This document shows, piece after piece, positions 55,861 through 64,000 of a stretch of DNA of 64,000 bases (its first letter is position 1; each line of letters begins with the position of its first letter). The stretch is from Candidatus Macondimonas diazotrophica (GTDB lineage Bacteria; Pseudomonadota; Gammaproteobacteria; UBA5335), in contig NZ_SRIO01000012.1 of assembly GCF_004684205.1 (NCBI RefSeq), positions 1 to 64,000 on the forward strand, given 5' to 3'. The translations under genes and the position numbers were made by a program. The notes beneath the pieces were generated by a model. The model saw nothing but the letters and a program-made list of their open reading frames with translations. It had not been told where the DNA came from and ran no database searches.

Positions 55861-58458
55861 TCAGTTGTCGGCCAGCGCCTTGCCCAGCACCTCGATCAGA
55901 TCCGGCGGCAACCCGGGGAGGTCGGCCAGCCGCACGAGTTGCGCCCGCATGAGGTCCCGGGAAGGCGGCGTCAGATCACGCCAACCGGCGAATACGCCGG
56001 CCAGCCGCGCCGCCAGCTGCGGATTGAGCGAAACCAGCGCCGCAATCCGGTCGGCAACCCACGCGTACCCACTCCCGTCCGGCGCATGGAAATGCAGCGG
56101 ATTGCCATGAGCGAACGCCCCCACCACGGCACGCACCTTGTTGGGCTGCGTCAACCGGAAAGCGGGATGCGCCATGAGGGCATCCAGCCGAGCCAGGGCC
56201 GCGCCGTGACGCGCCTGGGCCTGAATGCGGAACCACTTGTCCAGCACCAGATCGTCGTGGGCGTGGCGCTCGTGAAACGCCGCCAGTGCTGACTCGGCAT
56301 CTTCGCCGCCATGATCGACCAGCAGAGCCAGTGCGGTCAGGCGCTCGGTCATGGTTCCGGCTTCGTCGAACTGGCGTCGGCAGAGGCCGCGGTAGGACAC
56401 TTCCAGACCATCGGCCATCAGAAATTGCAGGCAGCGATTGCGCAGGGCCCGTGCTGCGGGATCGTCGCGTCCCGCCAGAGCGGCATAGCGCGCGGCCCAG
56501 CGTGACTCCAGTTCCCGGGCCAGCTGGCTGCGCAACTGCTGGCGCAGCGATTCGAGACGGTAGGGGTCGGCCGGGGCGAAGGCATCCAGCAGGGTCTCAT
56601 ACGCCGGCAGCGCCAGCAGCTCGGCAGCCAGCGTCGGGTCGAGCGCGGCATCGTCCAGCACACTGGCGAATCCGGCAATCGCCGCCGGCGCAAGGCCCGC
56701 CGATGCGGTGGAGGTCATCGCTTGCTGCAGGGCGGCGATCCAGACCTGCTGGGCCGCCTGCCAGCGCACCATGGGATCGCGATCATGTCGCAGCAGATGC
56801 AACCGGTCGGCCAGGGTCAGATCGTCGGCCAAGTGCACTGGCGCGGAAAATCCCCGCAGCAACGACGGCACCGGTGGCACGGCGACATCCTCGAAGCAGA
56901 AGCGGGTCGTAGCCTCGCGAACCACCAGCACCCGCTCATGGCCGTTGGCGCGATCCTCACCACTCAAGCGTAGCGGTAACGGTTCGCCCGAGGCGTCGAG
57001 CAGCGCCAGTCTCACCGGAATCGGCACGGGCTGCTTGTCCGGCTGTCCGGGGGTGGGTGGGGTATGCTGGCAAAATTCCAGGGTGTAGGTGCGATTGGCC
57101 GGATCGTGAACGCCCCGGACGGCCAGACGCGGCGTGCCGGCCTGGCGGTACCAGATGAGAAAATCGGACAGATCCTGCCCGCTGTCCGTGCCGAGCGCGT
57201 CGACGAAATCCTCGACCGTCACCGCCTGTCCGTCATGGCGATCGAAATATCGGTCCATCCCGCGGCGAAAGGCCGCCGGCCCCAGGGTGTTGGCCATCAT
57301 CCGCACCACCTCGGCGCCTTTCTCGTAGACGGTGGCGGTGTAGAAATTGTTGATCTCGAGATAGCTTTCGGGCCGCACCGGGTGAGCCAACGGCCCGGCA
57401 TCCTCCCGAAACTGCATCGCCTTCAGCCGCGCCACATCGCGAATTCGCTGCACGGCGCCGCCGGGCTGATCGGCAGAAAAACACTGATCGCGAAACACCG
57501 TCAGTCCTTCTTTCAGGCTGAGCTGAAACCAGTCGCGGCAGGTGATGCGGTTGCCCGTCCAGTTGTGGAAATACTCGTGCGCGACCACCGAGGCGATGTG
57601 GTGATAATCGTCGTCCGTGGCCGTATCGGGCCGCGCCAACACGAACTGGCTGTTGAAGATGTTGAGCCCCTTGTTCTCCATGGCGCCCATGTTGAAATCG
57701 GATACCGCCACGATCATGTAACGGTCCAGATCGTATTCCCGCCCGTAGTTTTCCTCGTCCCAGCGCATCGCGGCCTTGAGCGAATCCAGCGCATGGCCGC
57801 AGCGGTCCTCGAGACCGTGGGCCACATAGCAGGCCAGCGCCACCTCGCGCCCCGAGGCGGTGACGAACCGATCCTCGACGCAGGCCAGATCGGCGGCAAC
57901 CACCGCGAACAGGTAGGCCGGCTTGGGGTAGGGATCGACCCAACGCGCCCAATGCCGATCGCCCTCGATGCCGGTCTCGACGCAGTTGCCGTTGGCGAGC
58001 AGGATGGGAAAGCGCTGCCGGTCGGCGTGCAACGTCACCTCGAAGGGCGCCAGCACATCCGGCCGGTCCAGATACGGCGTGATGCGGCGAAAGCCTTCGG
58101 CCTCGCACTGGGTGAAATAACCGCCGCCGCAGGGAAACAGTCCCTCCAGGCGCGTGTTGCGATCCGGATCGATGCGCACACGGGTACGGACGCTGGTCTC
58201 GGGCCAGGGAATCTCCAGATGAGCCCCGTCGTAGCGGTAGTCCTGCGGTGACAGCACGCGGCCGTCGACCGCGACCTCCAGCACTTCCAGGTCCTCGGCG
58301 TCCAGCACCAGAACGGAATCCGGCGACCGGCCCGGGCGCGGGGCGACCGCCAGCTCGCCGATCACCTCCACCTGTTCGGCAAAGCGGATCGTCAGGTGGA
58401 TGGACCGGAGCTCCAGCGGCGGTGGGGTATAGTCGGCAAGTCGCTTGGGCGTCTGCAT
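55861..58458 (-). CDS. pepN: Aminopeptidase N
   Basis: 865-residue M1 metallopeptidase that removes N-terminal residues from peptides. Substrate motif GAMEN (NMGAMENKGLN) and zinc site HEYFHNWTGNR (about residue 295) with downstream Glu (SLKEGLTVFRDQ). The DUF3458 and C-terminal ARM-like domains follow. It matches the E. coli PepN length (870). Cytoplasmic. It lies downstream of kup on the same strand. Confidence 0.96.
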   Translation of the reverse strand: MQTPKRLADYTPPPLELRSIHLTIRFAEQVEVIGELAVAPRPGRSPDSVLVLDAEDLEVLEVAVDGRVLSPQDYRYDGAHLEIPWPETSVRTRVRIDPDRNTRLEGLFPCGGGYFTQCEAEGFRRITPYLDRPDVLAPFEVTLHADRQRFPILLANGNCVETGIEGDRHWARWVDPYPKPAYLFAVVAADLACVEDRFVTASGREVALACYVAHGLEDRCGHALDSLKAAMRWDEENYGREYDLDRYMIVAVSDFNMGAMENKGLNIFNSQFVLARPDTATDDDYHHIASVVAHEYFHNWTGNRITCRDWFQLSLKEGLTVFRDQCFSADQPGGAVQRIRDVARLKAMQFREDAGPLAHPVRPESYLEINNFYTATVYEKGAEVVRMMANTLGPAAFRRGMDRYFDRHDGQAVTVEDFVDALGTDSGQDLSDFLIWYRQAGTPRLAVRGVHDPANRTYTLEFCQHTPPTPGQPDKQPVPIPVRLALLDASGEPLPLRLSGEDRANGHERVLVVREATTRFCFEDVAVPPVPSLLRGFSAPVHLADDLTLADRLHLLRHDRDPMVRWQAAQQVWIAALQQAMTSTASAGLAPAAIAGFASVLDDAALDPTLAAELLALPAYETLLDAFAPADPYRLESLRQQLRSQLARELESRWAARYAALAGRDDPAARALRNRCLQFLMADGLEVSYRGLCRRQFDEAGTMTERLTALALLVDHGGEDAESALAAFHERHAHDDLVLDKWFRIQAQARHGAALARLDALMAHPAFRLTQPNKVRAVVGAFAHGNPLHFHAPDGSGYAWVADRIAALVSLNPQLAARLAGVFAGWRDLTPPSRDLMRAQLVRLADLPGLPPDLIEVLGKALADN

Positions 58459-58488
58459 GTCCTGCTCTCCTGGGCGCGAACGAGTGGA

Positions 58489-60426
58489 TCAGGCGGTGCG
58501 CATCTCGGGCGGTTCGGCCGCGACCCAGATCCCGATCTCGACCGCCCGCTCAGGCGGAATCTTGTAGAAATCGATGGCCCGCATGCTGTTGCGGAACATG
58601 AAGGCGTAGATCCGCTCACGCAAGCGCTGATACCAGGAAATGTTGCGGTCGATGACCAGCGTTTCCCGGCCGATGAAAAAGGTGGTCTCCGACAGGTCGA
58701 TGGACAGTCCCGCCCGCCGCGCCTGCGCCAAAGCGGCAGGCAGGTCCGGACTCTGCATGAAACCGTAATGAATCAGCAGCCGGTCGAAGCCATGACCCAG
58801 CGGAGTCCACTCGATGCGCTGGCCCGGGGGCACCCGCGGGGTTTCCTCGATCAACACGGTCAGCAGGATCACGCGCTCATGCAGGGCATGGGTGTGCTTC
58901 AGCAGATACTGCAGCGACGGCGGTGCGCCCAGCCGGGGCGCAGTCAGGAAAATCGCCGTTCCCGGCAGCCGAACCGGCTTGTGATGATCGAGGCGGTCGA
59001 ACAGCGTATCGAGCGGCTCGGATTCGGCGCGCAGCCGGGTGATCAGGTTGCGCCGGCCTTCATCCCAGGTGCGCATGATAAAAAACAGCACGCCCGCAGC
59101 ACCTAGGGTCACCCAGCCGCCTTCATGCAGCTTGTGCAGATTGGCCAGCAGAAACGGCAGCTCGATGAAGATCAAGGCGCCGGCGATCAACCCCGAAACC
59201 GGTCCCGACCAGAGCCAGACCCGCCGCATGGTGAAGTAGATCAATCCCGAGGTGATCAGCATGGTGATGGTAATGGCGACACCATAAGCTGCTGCCAGAT
59301 TCCCTGAGGTGCGAAACGCCAGAACCAGGGCCATACAGGCCAGCATGAGGGCGAAGTTCGCTGCGGGCGCGTAGATTTGACCGATTTCCGAAGGGGAGGT
59401 CTGGACAATGCGCATCCGCGGCATCACACCCAGCTGGATGGACTGCCGCACCAGCGAAAACACGCCGGAAATCAGCGCCTGGGATGCGATGACCGTGGCC
59501 AGGGTCGCCAACGCTACAAGCGGATAGAGCGCCCAGCGTGGTGCCAGGGCGTAAAACGGATTCTCGATCGCGGCCGGATCCGCCAGCACCAGCGCGCCCT
59601 GCCCGAGATAGTTCAGCACCAGCGCCGGCAACACCAGCACAAACCAGGCCTGGCGAATGGGTCGGCGCCCGAAGTGACCCAGATCGGCGTAGAGTGCCTC
59701 GGCGCCGGTCACCACCAAGAAGACGCCGCCGAGCACCAGCAGGGCGGTCTTGCCCTCGCTGAGCAGGAAATTCAGGCCATACCAGGGATTGAGTGCGACC
59801 AGAACCCCGGGATTGTGGCTGATTCCCTTGAGGCCGAGAATGGCCAGCGTGGCGAACCACAGCAACATCACCGGCCCGAAGACGGTGCCCACCCGGGCGG
59901 TTCCGAACCGCTGCAGTGCGAACAGGATCGCGAGAATGACCAAGGTCAGGGGCACCACGAACGGCCCGGCGGCCGGCGTTGCGATCTTGAGGCCTTCCAC
60001 GGCGCTCAGCACCGAGATGGCCGGCGTGATCATGCCGTCGCAGTACAGTAGCGCCGCTCCGAACACGCCAAGGGCCATCACCCAGGCCGCCGTTCGGCCC
60101 TGCCCCAGCGTCCGCCAAGGATTGAGCAACGCAAGCAAGGCCAGAATTCCGCCCTCGCCACGGTTGTCTGCACGCAGCACCAGGACCTGATACTTCAGGG
60201 AGACAATCAGAATAAGCGCCCAAAAGATGAGCGACAGGACACCCAGCACATGCGCTGCGGTTAAAGAAACCCCGAAATGCGGCGAAAAACATTCGCGCAG
60301 GGCATACAAGGGGCTCGTCCCGATGTCGCCATACACCACACCCAGCGCCGCAAGCGGCGCCAATCCCGGTGTCTTGGTGATCGAGGCGGGCAAAGCCGGA
60401 AGAGACGGCAGATGCGGCGTCTTCAT
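58489..60426 (-). CDS. kup: Kup low-affinity potassium transporter
   Basis: 645-residue K+/H+ symporter with about 12 helices. It begins LAALGVVYGDIGTSPLYALR, diagnostic for KUP/HAK/KT, and has a cytoplasmic C-terminal domain (about 460-645). Start ATG at 60424-60426; the longer upstream frame is antisense to the neighbouring gene and lacks homology. Divergent from the glutamate-synthase-like gene. Confidence 0.95.
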   Translation of the reverse strand: MKTPHLPSLPALPASITKTPGLAPLAALGVVYGDIGTSPLYALRECFSPHFGVSLTAAHVLGVLSLIFWALILIVSLKYQVLVLRADNRGEGGILALLALLNPWRTLGQGRTAAWVMALGVFGAALLYCDGMITPAISVLSAVEGLKIATPAAGPFVVPLTLVILAILFALQRFGTARVGTVFGPVMLLWFATLAILGLKGISHNPGVLVALNPWYGLNFLLSEGKTALLVLGGVFLVVTGAEALYADLGHFGRRPIRQAWFVLVLPALVLNYLGQGALVLADPAAIENPFYALAPRWALYPLVALATLATVIASQALISGVFSLVRQSIQLGVMPRMRIVQTSPSEIGQIYAPAANFALMLACMALVLAFRTSGNLAAAYGVAITITMLITSGLIYFTMRRVWLWSGPVSGLIAGALIFIELPFLLANLHKLHEGGWVTLGAAGVLFFIMRTWDEGRRNLITRLRAESEPLDTLFDRLDHHKPVRLPGTAIFLTAPRLGAPPSLQYLLKHTHALHERVILLTVLIEETPRVPPGQRIEWTPLGHGFDRLLIHYGFMQSPDLPAALAQARRAGLSIDLSETTFFIGRETLVIDRNISWYQRLRERIYAFMFRNSMRAIDFYKIPPERAVEIGIWVAAEPPEMRTA

Positions 60427-60612
60427 GGAACCGTCCAGGAGCGCAGGAAAGAAAATTGTCGGCAGGTACGTGACATGTAGGGGCGTATGATAGGCCTCAT
60501 CCCGCGACAAAGGGAGGGGCCTGGACAAGACCGCAGTCCCTGAGCCGTGCAAAACAATGCCAACAGCCCTGCAGTTTGGGCGGGATACACCATCAGCGGA
60601 GACGGGATCATC

Positions 60613-62187
60613 ATGGCCATTGGCATCTGGCTCACCGTGGGTTTCGGCATCGCCCTCGCCGCATTGGCGGTGCGCGACATCATCCAGCGACGACATGCCA
60701 TTTTGCGCATCTATCCCTTGGTCGGGCATTTCCGTTACCTGCTCGAAAGCTTTGGTCCGGAGTTGCGTCAGTACATCGTCACCAGCAATGACGAGGAGCG
60801 CCCGTTCAGCCGAAATCAGCGGCGCTGGGTCTATGCCACCGCCAAGCGCCAGAACAATCAATTCGCCTTCGGCACCGACCAGGACCTCGAACACAGCGAG
60901 GGCGCGCTCGTCATTCGACACCACACCTTTCCCCTGGCCCAGTTCCATCCCGGCGACGCCGTGGATCAAGCCGGCTATCCGCTACCCTCCGCCAAGGTCA
61001 TGGGCGCGGCGAGGGAGCGCCGCCACGCCTTCCGTCCGGCGTCGATCGTGAATGTCTCGGGGATGAGCTTCGGTGCGCTGAGCGGCGTAGCGGTCGAAGC
61101 CCTGAATCGCGGCGCCCATCTGGCCGGCTGCCTGCACAACACCGGGGAAGGTGGACTCAGCCCCTATCATCACAACGGCGCGGACATCGTCTTCCAGATC
61201 GGGACGGGCTACTTCGGATGCCGCGACGAACACGGCGCCTTCAGCCTCGCGGCGCTTCAGCGCACGCTGGACAGCGGCGCGCCGGTGCGGGCACTCGAGA
61301 TCAAACTCAGTCAAGGCGCCAAGCCGGGCCTCGGCGGACTGCTGCCAGGCGTGAAGGTCACCCCGGAGATCGCCTCGACGCGCGGGATCCGGCCGGGCAT
61401 CGACTGCAAAAGCCCGGCCCGCCATGGCGCTTTCAGTGATATCGATACACTGCTCGATTTTGTCGAGCATCTGGCTGACGCCACCGGCTTGCCGGTCGGT
61501 ATCAAATCCGCCGTCGGCGATCCGGATTTCTGGGAAACGCTCGCCTCGCTCATGGCGTCGGGCCAGCGCGGCGTCGATTTCATCACCGTGGACGGCGGCG
61601 AAGGGGGCACCGGAGCCGCCCCGCTGGTATTCACCGATCGCGTCGCGCTGCCGTTCAAGGCGGCATTTCCACTGGTCTACAAGATCTTCCACCAGCATGG
61701 CCTGACCAGTCGGGTGACCTTCATCGGCTCGGCCCGGCTCGGGTTACCGGATGCCGCGCTGTGGGGGCTCGCCATGGGCTGCGACCTGATCAACGTGGGC
61801 CGGGAAGCGCTGCTCGCCATCGGCTGCATCCAGTCTCAGAAATGCCACACGGGACGCTGCCCGACCGGAATCACCACCCATACCCCCTGGCGGACACGCG
61901 GTCTGGACCCGGCCCTCAAATCCGTACGGACCGCCAATTACCTCATCGGCCTGCGCCGGGAACTGACCGCACTGGCTCGCGCCTGCGGCGAGATTCACCC
62001 GGCACTCATCGGCCTCGAGCGGCTGGCCCTGGTCGAGAACGGCTACCGTATCCAGGATCTCCAGCATATTCTGGATTACGCCCCGGGCATGGGATTGCCC
62101 GGCGTGGCCGCACGCGGTGAACTCGACGAGCTGATGCGGCCGTTGTTCGAGGATCGGTTGCGCACACCCACCACACAGGTAAGCTAA
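60613..62187 (+). CDS. Membrane-anchored FMN-binding glutamate synthase-like protein
   Basis: 524-residue protein with one N-terminal helix ([20 protein letters not shown]) and a glutamate-synthase catalytic (GltB FMN/Fe-S) domain: [74 protein letters not shown], and [16 protein letters not shown] for the Fe-S cluster. It has no glutaminase domain, so it is the 'archaeal-type' stand-alone GltS-like oxidoreductase; physiological substrate is uncertain. I start at 60613, so the helix is retained; a GTG at 60547 is possible. Confidence 0.85.
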   Translation: MAIGIWLTVGFGIALAALAVRDIIQRRHAILRIYPLVGHFRYLLESFGPELRQYIVTSNDEERPFSRNQRRWVYATAKRQNNQFAFGTDQDLEHSEGALVIRHHTFPLAQFHPGDAVDQAGYPLPSAKVMGAARERRHAFRPASIVNVSGMSFGALSGVAVEALNRGAHLAGCLHNTGEGGLSPYHHNGADIVFQIGTGYFGCRDEHGAFSLAALQRTLDSGAPVRALEIKLSQGAKPGLGGLLPGVKVTPEIASTRGIRPGIDCKSPARHGAFSDIDTLLDFVEHLADATGLPVGIKSAVGDPDFWETLASLMASGQRGVDFITVDGGEGGTGAAPLVFTDRVALPFKAAFPLVYKIFHQHGLTSRVTFIGSARLGLPDAALWGLAMGCDLINVGREALLAIGCIQSQKCHTGRCPTGITTHTPWRTRGLDPALKSVRTANYLIGLRRELTALARACGEIHPALIGLERLALVENGYRIQDLQHILDYAPGMGLPGVAARGELDELMRPLFEDRLRTPTTQVS

Positions 62188-62192
62188 CCACC

Positions 62193-63029
62193 ATGGGATG
62201 GCGATTCACCAAGATGCACGGGCTGGGCAATGACTTCATCGTCATCGATGCTGTACGCCAACCCGTCGAACTTCGACCGGAGCAGGCACGCTGGCTGGCC
62301 GACCGCCATTTCGGGGTCGGTTGCGACCAGATTCTGGTGGTGGAGAGTGCTCGGCATCCCGATGCCGATTTCCGCTACCGAATCTTCAATGCCGACGGGG
62401 GCGAGGTGAGCCAGTGCGGCAACGGCGCGCGGTGCTTTGCCCGCTTCGTTGTCGAGGAAGGCCTCACCGACCGACGTGAGATCGCGGTGGAAACCGCTTC
62501 GGGTCTGCTGCGGCTTTATCTGGAAGGCGACGATGCAGTGCGCGTGAACATGGGCATCCCACGCTTCGATCCCGAGCAGATTCCGCTGCGTGCCGCAGCG
62601 CAGGCCACACATTACCGGATCGGTCCCGACGAACAGTGGACCATCGGGGCCGTGTCGCTAGGCAATCCGCATGCCGTGCTGGCGGTCGATTCGGTGGCCA
62701 CCGCGACGGTCGCGCAAACCGGACCAGCCATCCAGTCGTTACCGGATTTTCCCGAAGGCGTGAACGTCGGCTTCATGGAACACGTGGCGCCGGATCATAT
62801 TCGCCTGCGGGTCTACGAGCGCGGCAGCGGCGAGACTCTGGCCTGTGGCAGCGGCGCCTGCGCCGCGATGGTCGTCGGCCGGCTGTGGGGCCAGCTCGCA
62901 CCGGAGGTCAAGGTCGACCTGCCGGGCGGACGACTGCAGATCCGATGGGCAGGAGCGGGCGAACCCGTCTGGATGACAGGCCCAGCGGTGCGGGTCTTCG
63001 ACGGGCATCTGCCCCATCCGCCGGGCTGA
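62193..63029 (+). CDS. dapF: Diaminopimelate epimerase
   Basis: 278-residue epimerase that converts LL- to meso-diaminopimelate for lysine and peptidoglycan. It begins [20 protein letters not shown] and has both catalytic cysteines ([26 protein letters not shown]). Its stop overlaps the next start (TGATG). It heads dapF-DUF484-xerC, a standard gammaproteobacterial cluster. Confidence 0.97.
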   Translation: MGWRFTKMHGLGNDFIVIDAVRQPVELRPEQARWLADRHFGVGCDQILVVESARHPDADFRYRIFNADGGEVSQCGNGARCFARFVVEEGLTDRREIAVETASGLLRLYLEGDDAVRVNMGIPRFDPEQIPLRAAAQATHYRIGPDEQWTIGAVSLGNPHAVLAVDSVATATVAQTGPAIQSLPDFPEGVNVGFMEHVAPDHIRLRVYERGSGETLACGSGACAAMVVGRLWGQLAPEVKVDLPGGRLQIRWAGAGEPVWMTGPAVRVFDGHLPHPPG

Positions 63030-63712
63030 TGGCCATGCCGCCGCTTCCGCCGGCTGATCAGGAAGAGCGCGATCGCGTGCTGGCCTACCTGCGTGCCCAC
63101 CCCACGCTGCTCGACCAGCATCCCGACATCCTGGCCGATCTGGTGATCCCCCACGGCGCTGGACCCAAAGCCGCCTCGCTGATTGAACGGCAGGTCCAGG
63201 TGCTGCGCGAACGCAATCTGCGGCTGGAAGGCACGCTGGACGAACTGTTGCGCCACGCACGCCAGAACGAGGCCCTGCTGGACAAGACCCACGAGCTGGC
63301 GCTGACGCTGCTGCGGATCCCCGACCTCAAGACCCGCCTGGGCCAGCTGGTGGAGGCGATGGTGCGCCATTTCCATGCCGACATGGTGCGCCTGGCTATG
63401 CCCGCCGCCCATCCGGCTCTGCAGCACACACACCTCGACCCGCTTTGCCTGGCGCTGGAAGAGTGGCCCGGTCCGCCGGCGACCGGGGAACCGCGCTGCG
63501 GCCCGCTGGAGGCCGCACTGGCCGGATGGATGTTCCGCGCACCCCACCCGCCGCCCGCCTCGGCCGCGCTGATTCCGCTCCCGAAAGGCACCGGCGTGCT
63601 CCTCATCGGCAGCCAGGACCCACATCGCTTTCACTTGCACATGGGCACAGCCGTGCTGCGACGCCTGGGCGATCTGGCCGGAGCGGCTTTGGAAGCCGAC
63701 AGCCCGTCATGA
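63029..63712 (+). CDS. DUF484-family protein
   Basis: 227-residue DUF484 (YigA-like) protein: ADQEERDRVLAYLRAHPTLL and DQHPDILADLVIPH at the N-terminus, coiled coil (LIERQVQVLRERNLRLEG), and a C-terminal GAF-like fold. Function unknown; it always lies between dapF and xerC. Start overlaps dapF, stop overlaps xerC (ATGA). Confidence 0.93.
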   Translation: MAMPPLPPADQEERDRVLAYLRAHPTLLDQHPDILADLVIPHGAGPKAASLIERQVQVLRERNLRLEGTLDELLRHARQNEALLDKTHELALTLLRIPDLKTRLGQLVEAMVRHFHADMVRLAMPAAHPALQHTHLDPLCLALEEWPGPPATGEPRCGPLEAALAGWMFRAPHPPPASAALIPLPKGTGVLLIGSQDPHRFHLHMGTAVLRRLGDLAGAALEADSPS

Positions 63713-64000
63713 ATGACGATCTCGAGGGGTTTCTGACCGGACTGGAGCGCGGTCAGCGGCATTCGGCGCACACTCTCGCAGCCTATCGCCGCGACCTCGG
63801 CGCGCTTCGGGACTGGTGCGCAGCGCAACAACTCGAGAGCTGGCCCGACAGCGCGCCACCCCTGCAGCAATGGCTGGCCGAGGGATACACTCGGGGCCTC
63901 AATCCCCGCACCTTGGCGCGGCGCTTGTCGGCCGTTCGCAGCTTCTATCGCCACCTGCGCCAAACCGGCCGGATCGGTCACAATCCGGCCCAGCACTTGC
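63709..64000 (+). CDS. xerC: XerC tyrosine recombinase, N-terminal part only
   Basis: 97 codons are present before the right window edge. They form the SAM-like N-terminal domain (FLTGLERGQRHSAHTLAAYR, LNPRTLARRLSAVRSFYRHL). The catalytic R-H-R-Y domain lies outside. XerC with XerD resolves chromosome dimers at dif. The operon position supports XerC over an unrelated integrase. Confidence 0.9.
   Translation, partial: MNDDLEGFLTGLERGQRHSAHTLAAYRRDLGALRDWCAAQQLESWPDSAPPLQQWLAEGYTRGLNPRTLARRLSAVRSFYRHLRQTGRIGHNPAQHL

Noticed and set aside
63709-64000. Tyrosine recombinase as a sign of a mobile island
   Set aside because: Its place in dapF-DUF484-xerC identifies it as the housekeeping XerC; no attachment-site repeats at the tRNA genes were seen.

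Overview
The window reads as one continuous chromosomal segment of a GC-rich gammaproteobacterium. Evidence for this is the dapF-DUF484-xerC cluster, fmdB next to aspS, tandem PII genes with amtB, ubiK beside comM, a phoB-phoR pair and a Gly-Cys tRNA pair. A respiratory nitrate reductase operon and an SbtA-type bicarbonate transporter with its PII-like partner suggest a facultatively anaerobic, possibly autotrophic lineage such as a sulfur oxidiser; that last point is inference. I saw no transposase, prophage or CRISPR array.

Layout. 1-10.2 kb, minus strand: aspS (cut by the window edge), an FmdB-type zinc-ribbon protein, clpB with a heat-shock-type promoter, a decayed GH15 glucoamylase remnant, an acyl-CoA synthetase and a P2-type cation ATPase. 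10.4-22.6 kb: a Crp/Fnr-type regulator, followed by a PII-like remnant, diverges from narK(fused)-narG-narH-narJ-narI, a parvulin-type isomerase with a hexanucleotide repeat, and a CopD-like membrane protein. The shared promoter region carries one perfect CRP-type and one FNR-type palindrome. 23.1-25.6 kb: sbtA and a PII-like sbtB diverge from a NhaR-like LysR regulator. 25.6-29.3 kb: tRNA-Arg(CCG), a c5-type cytochrome, a YiiX-like hydrolase, comM and ubiK.

29.3-31.8 kb: two PII genes and amtB, with NtrC-like sites and a sigma-54 promoter upstream and a strong terminator downstream. 31.9-40 kb: a DUF4124 protein, an orphan Anbu-type proteasome homologue, an alpha/beta hydrolase whose stop lies inside tRNA-Cys, tRNA-Gly, a tightly overlapping marR-HlyD-DHA2-uspA-HIT operon, and a class I aldolase. 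40.5-47.8 kb: a secreted protein of unknown function, an OmpA-like protein, and a minus-strand cluster mrcB-lipoprotein-dinG-like with tsaB following.

47.8-55.8 kb is a phosphate-themed region: a candidate small RNA, phoU, a PstB-like ATPase with degenerate motifs, a porin with a possible Pho box, a DUF2057 lipoprotein, phoR, phoB (Pho box upstream), and a divergent membrane PAS/GAF-like protein. 55.8-64 kb: pepN, kup, a membrane-anchored glutamate-synthase-like FMN protein, dapF, DUF484 and the start of xerC.

The most noteworthy points are the candidate sRNA at 47873-47949, the degenerate PstB paired with PhoU, the NhaR-like control of an SbtA/SbtB module, the GH15 and PII-like gene relics, and the palindrome covering the start codon of the MarR gene.
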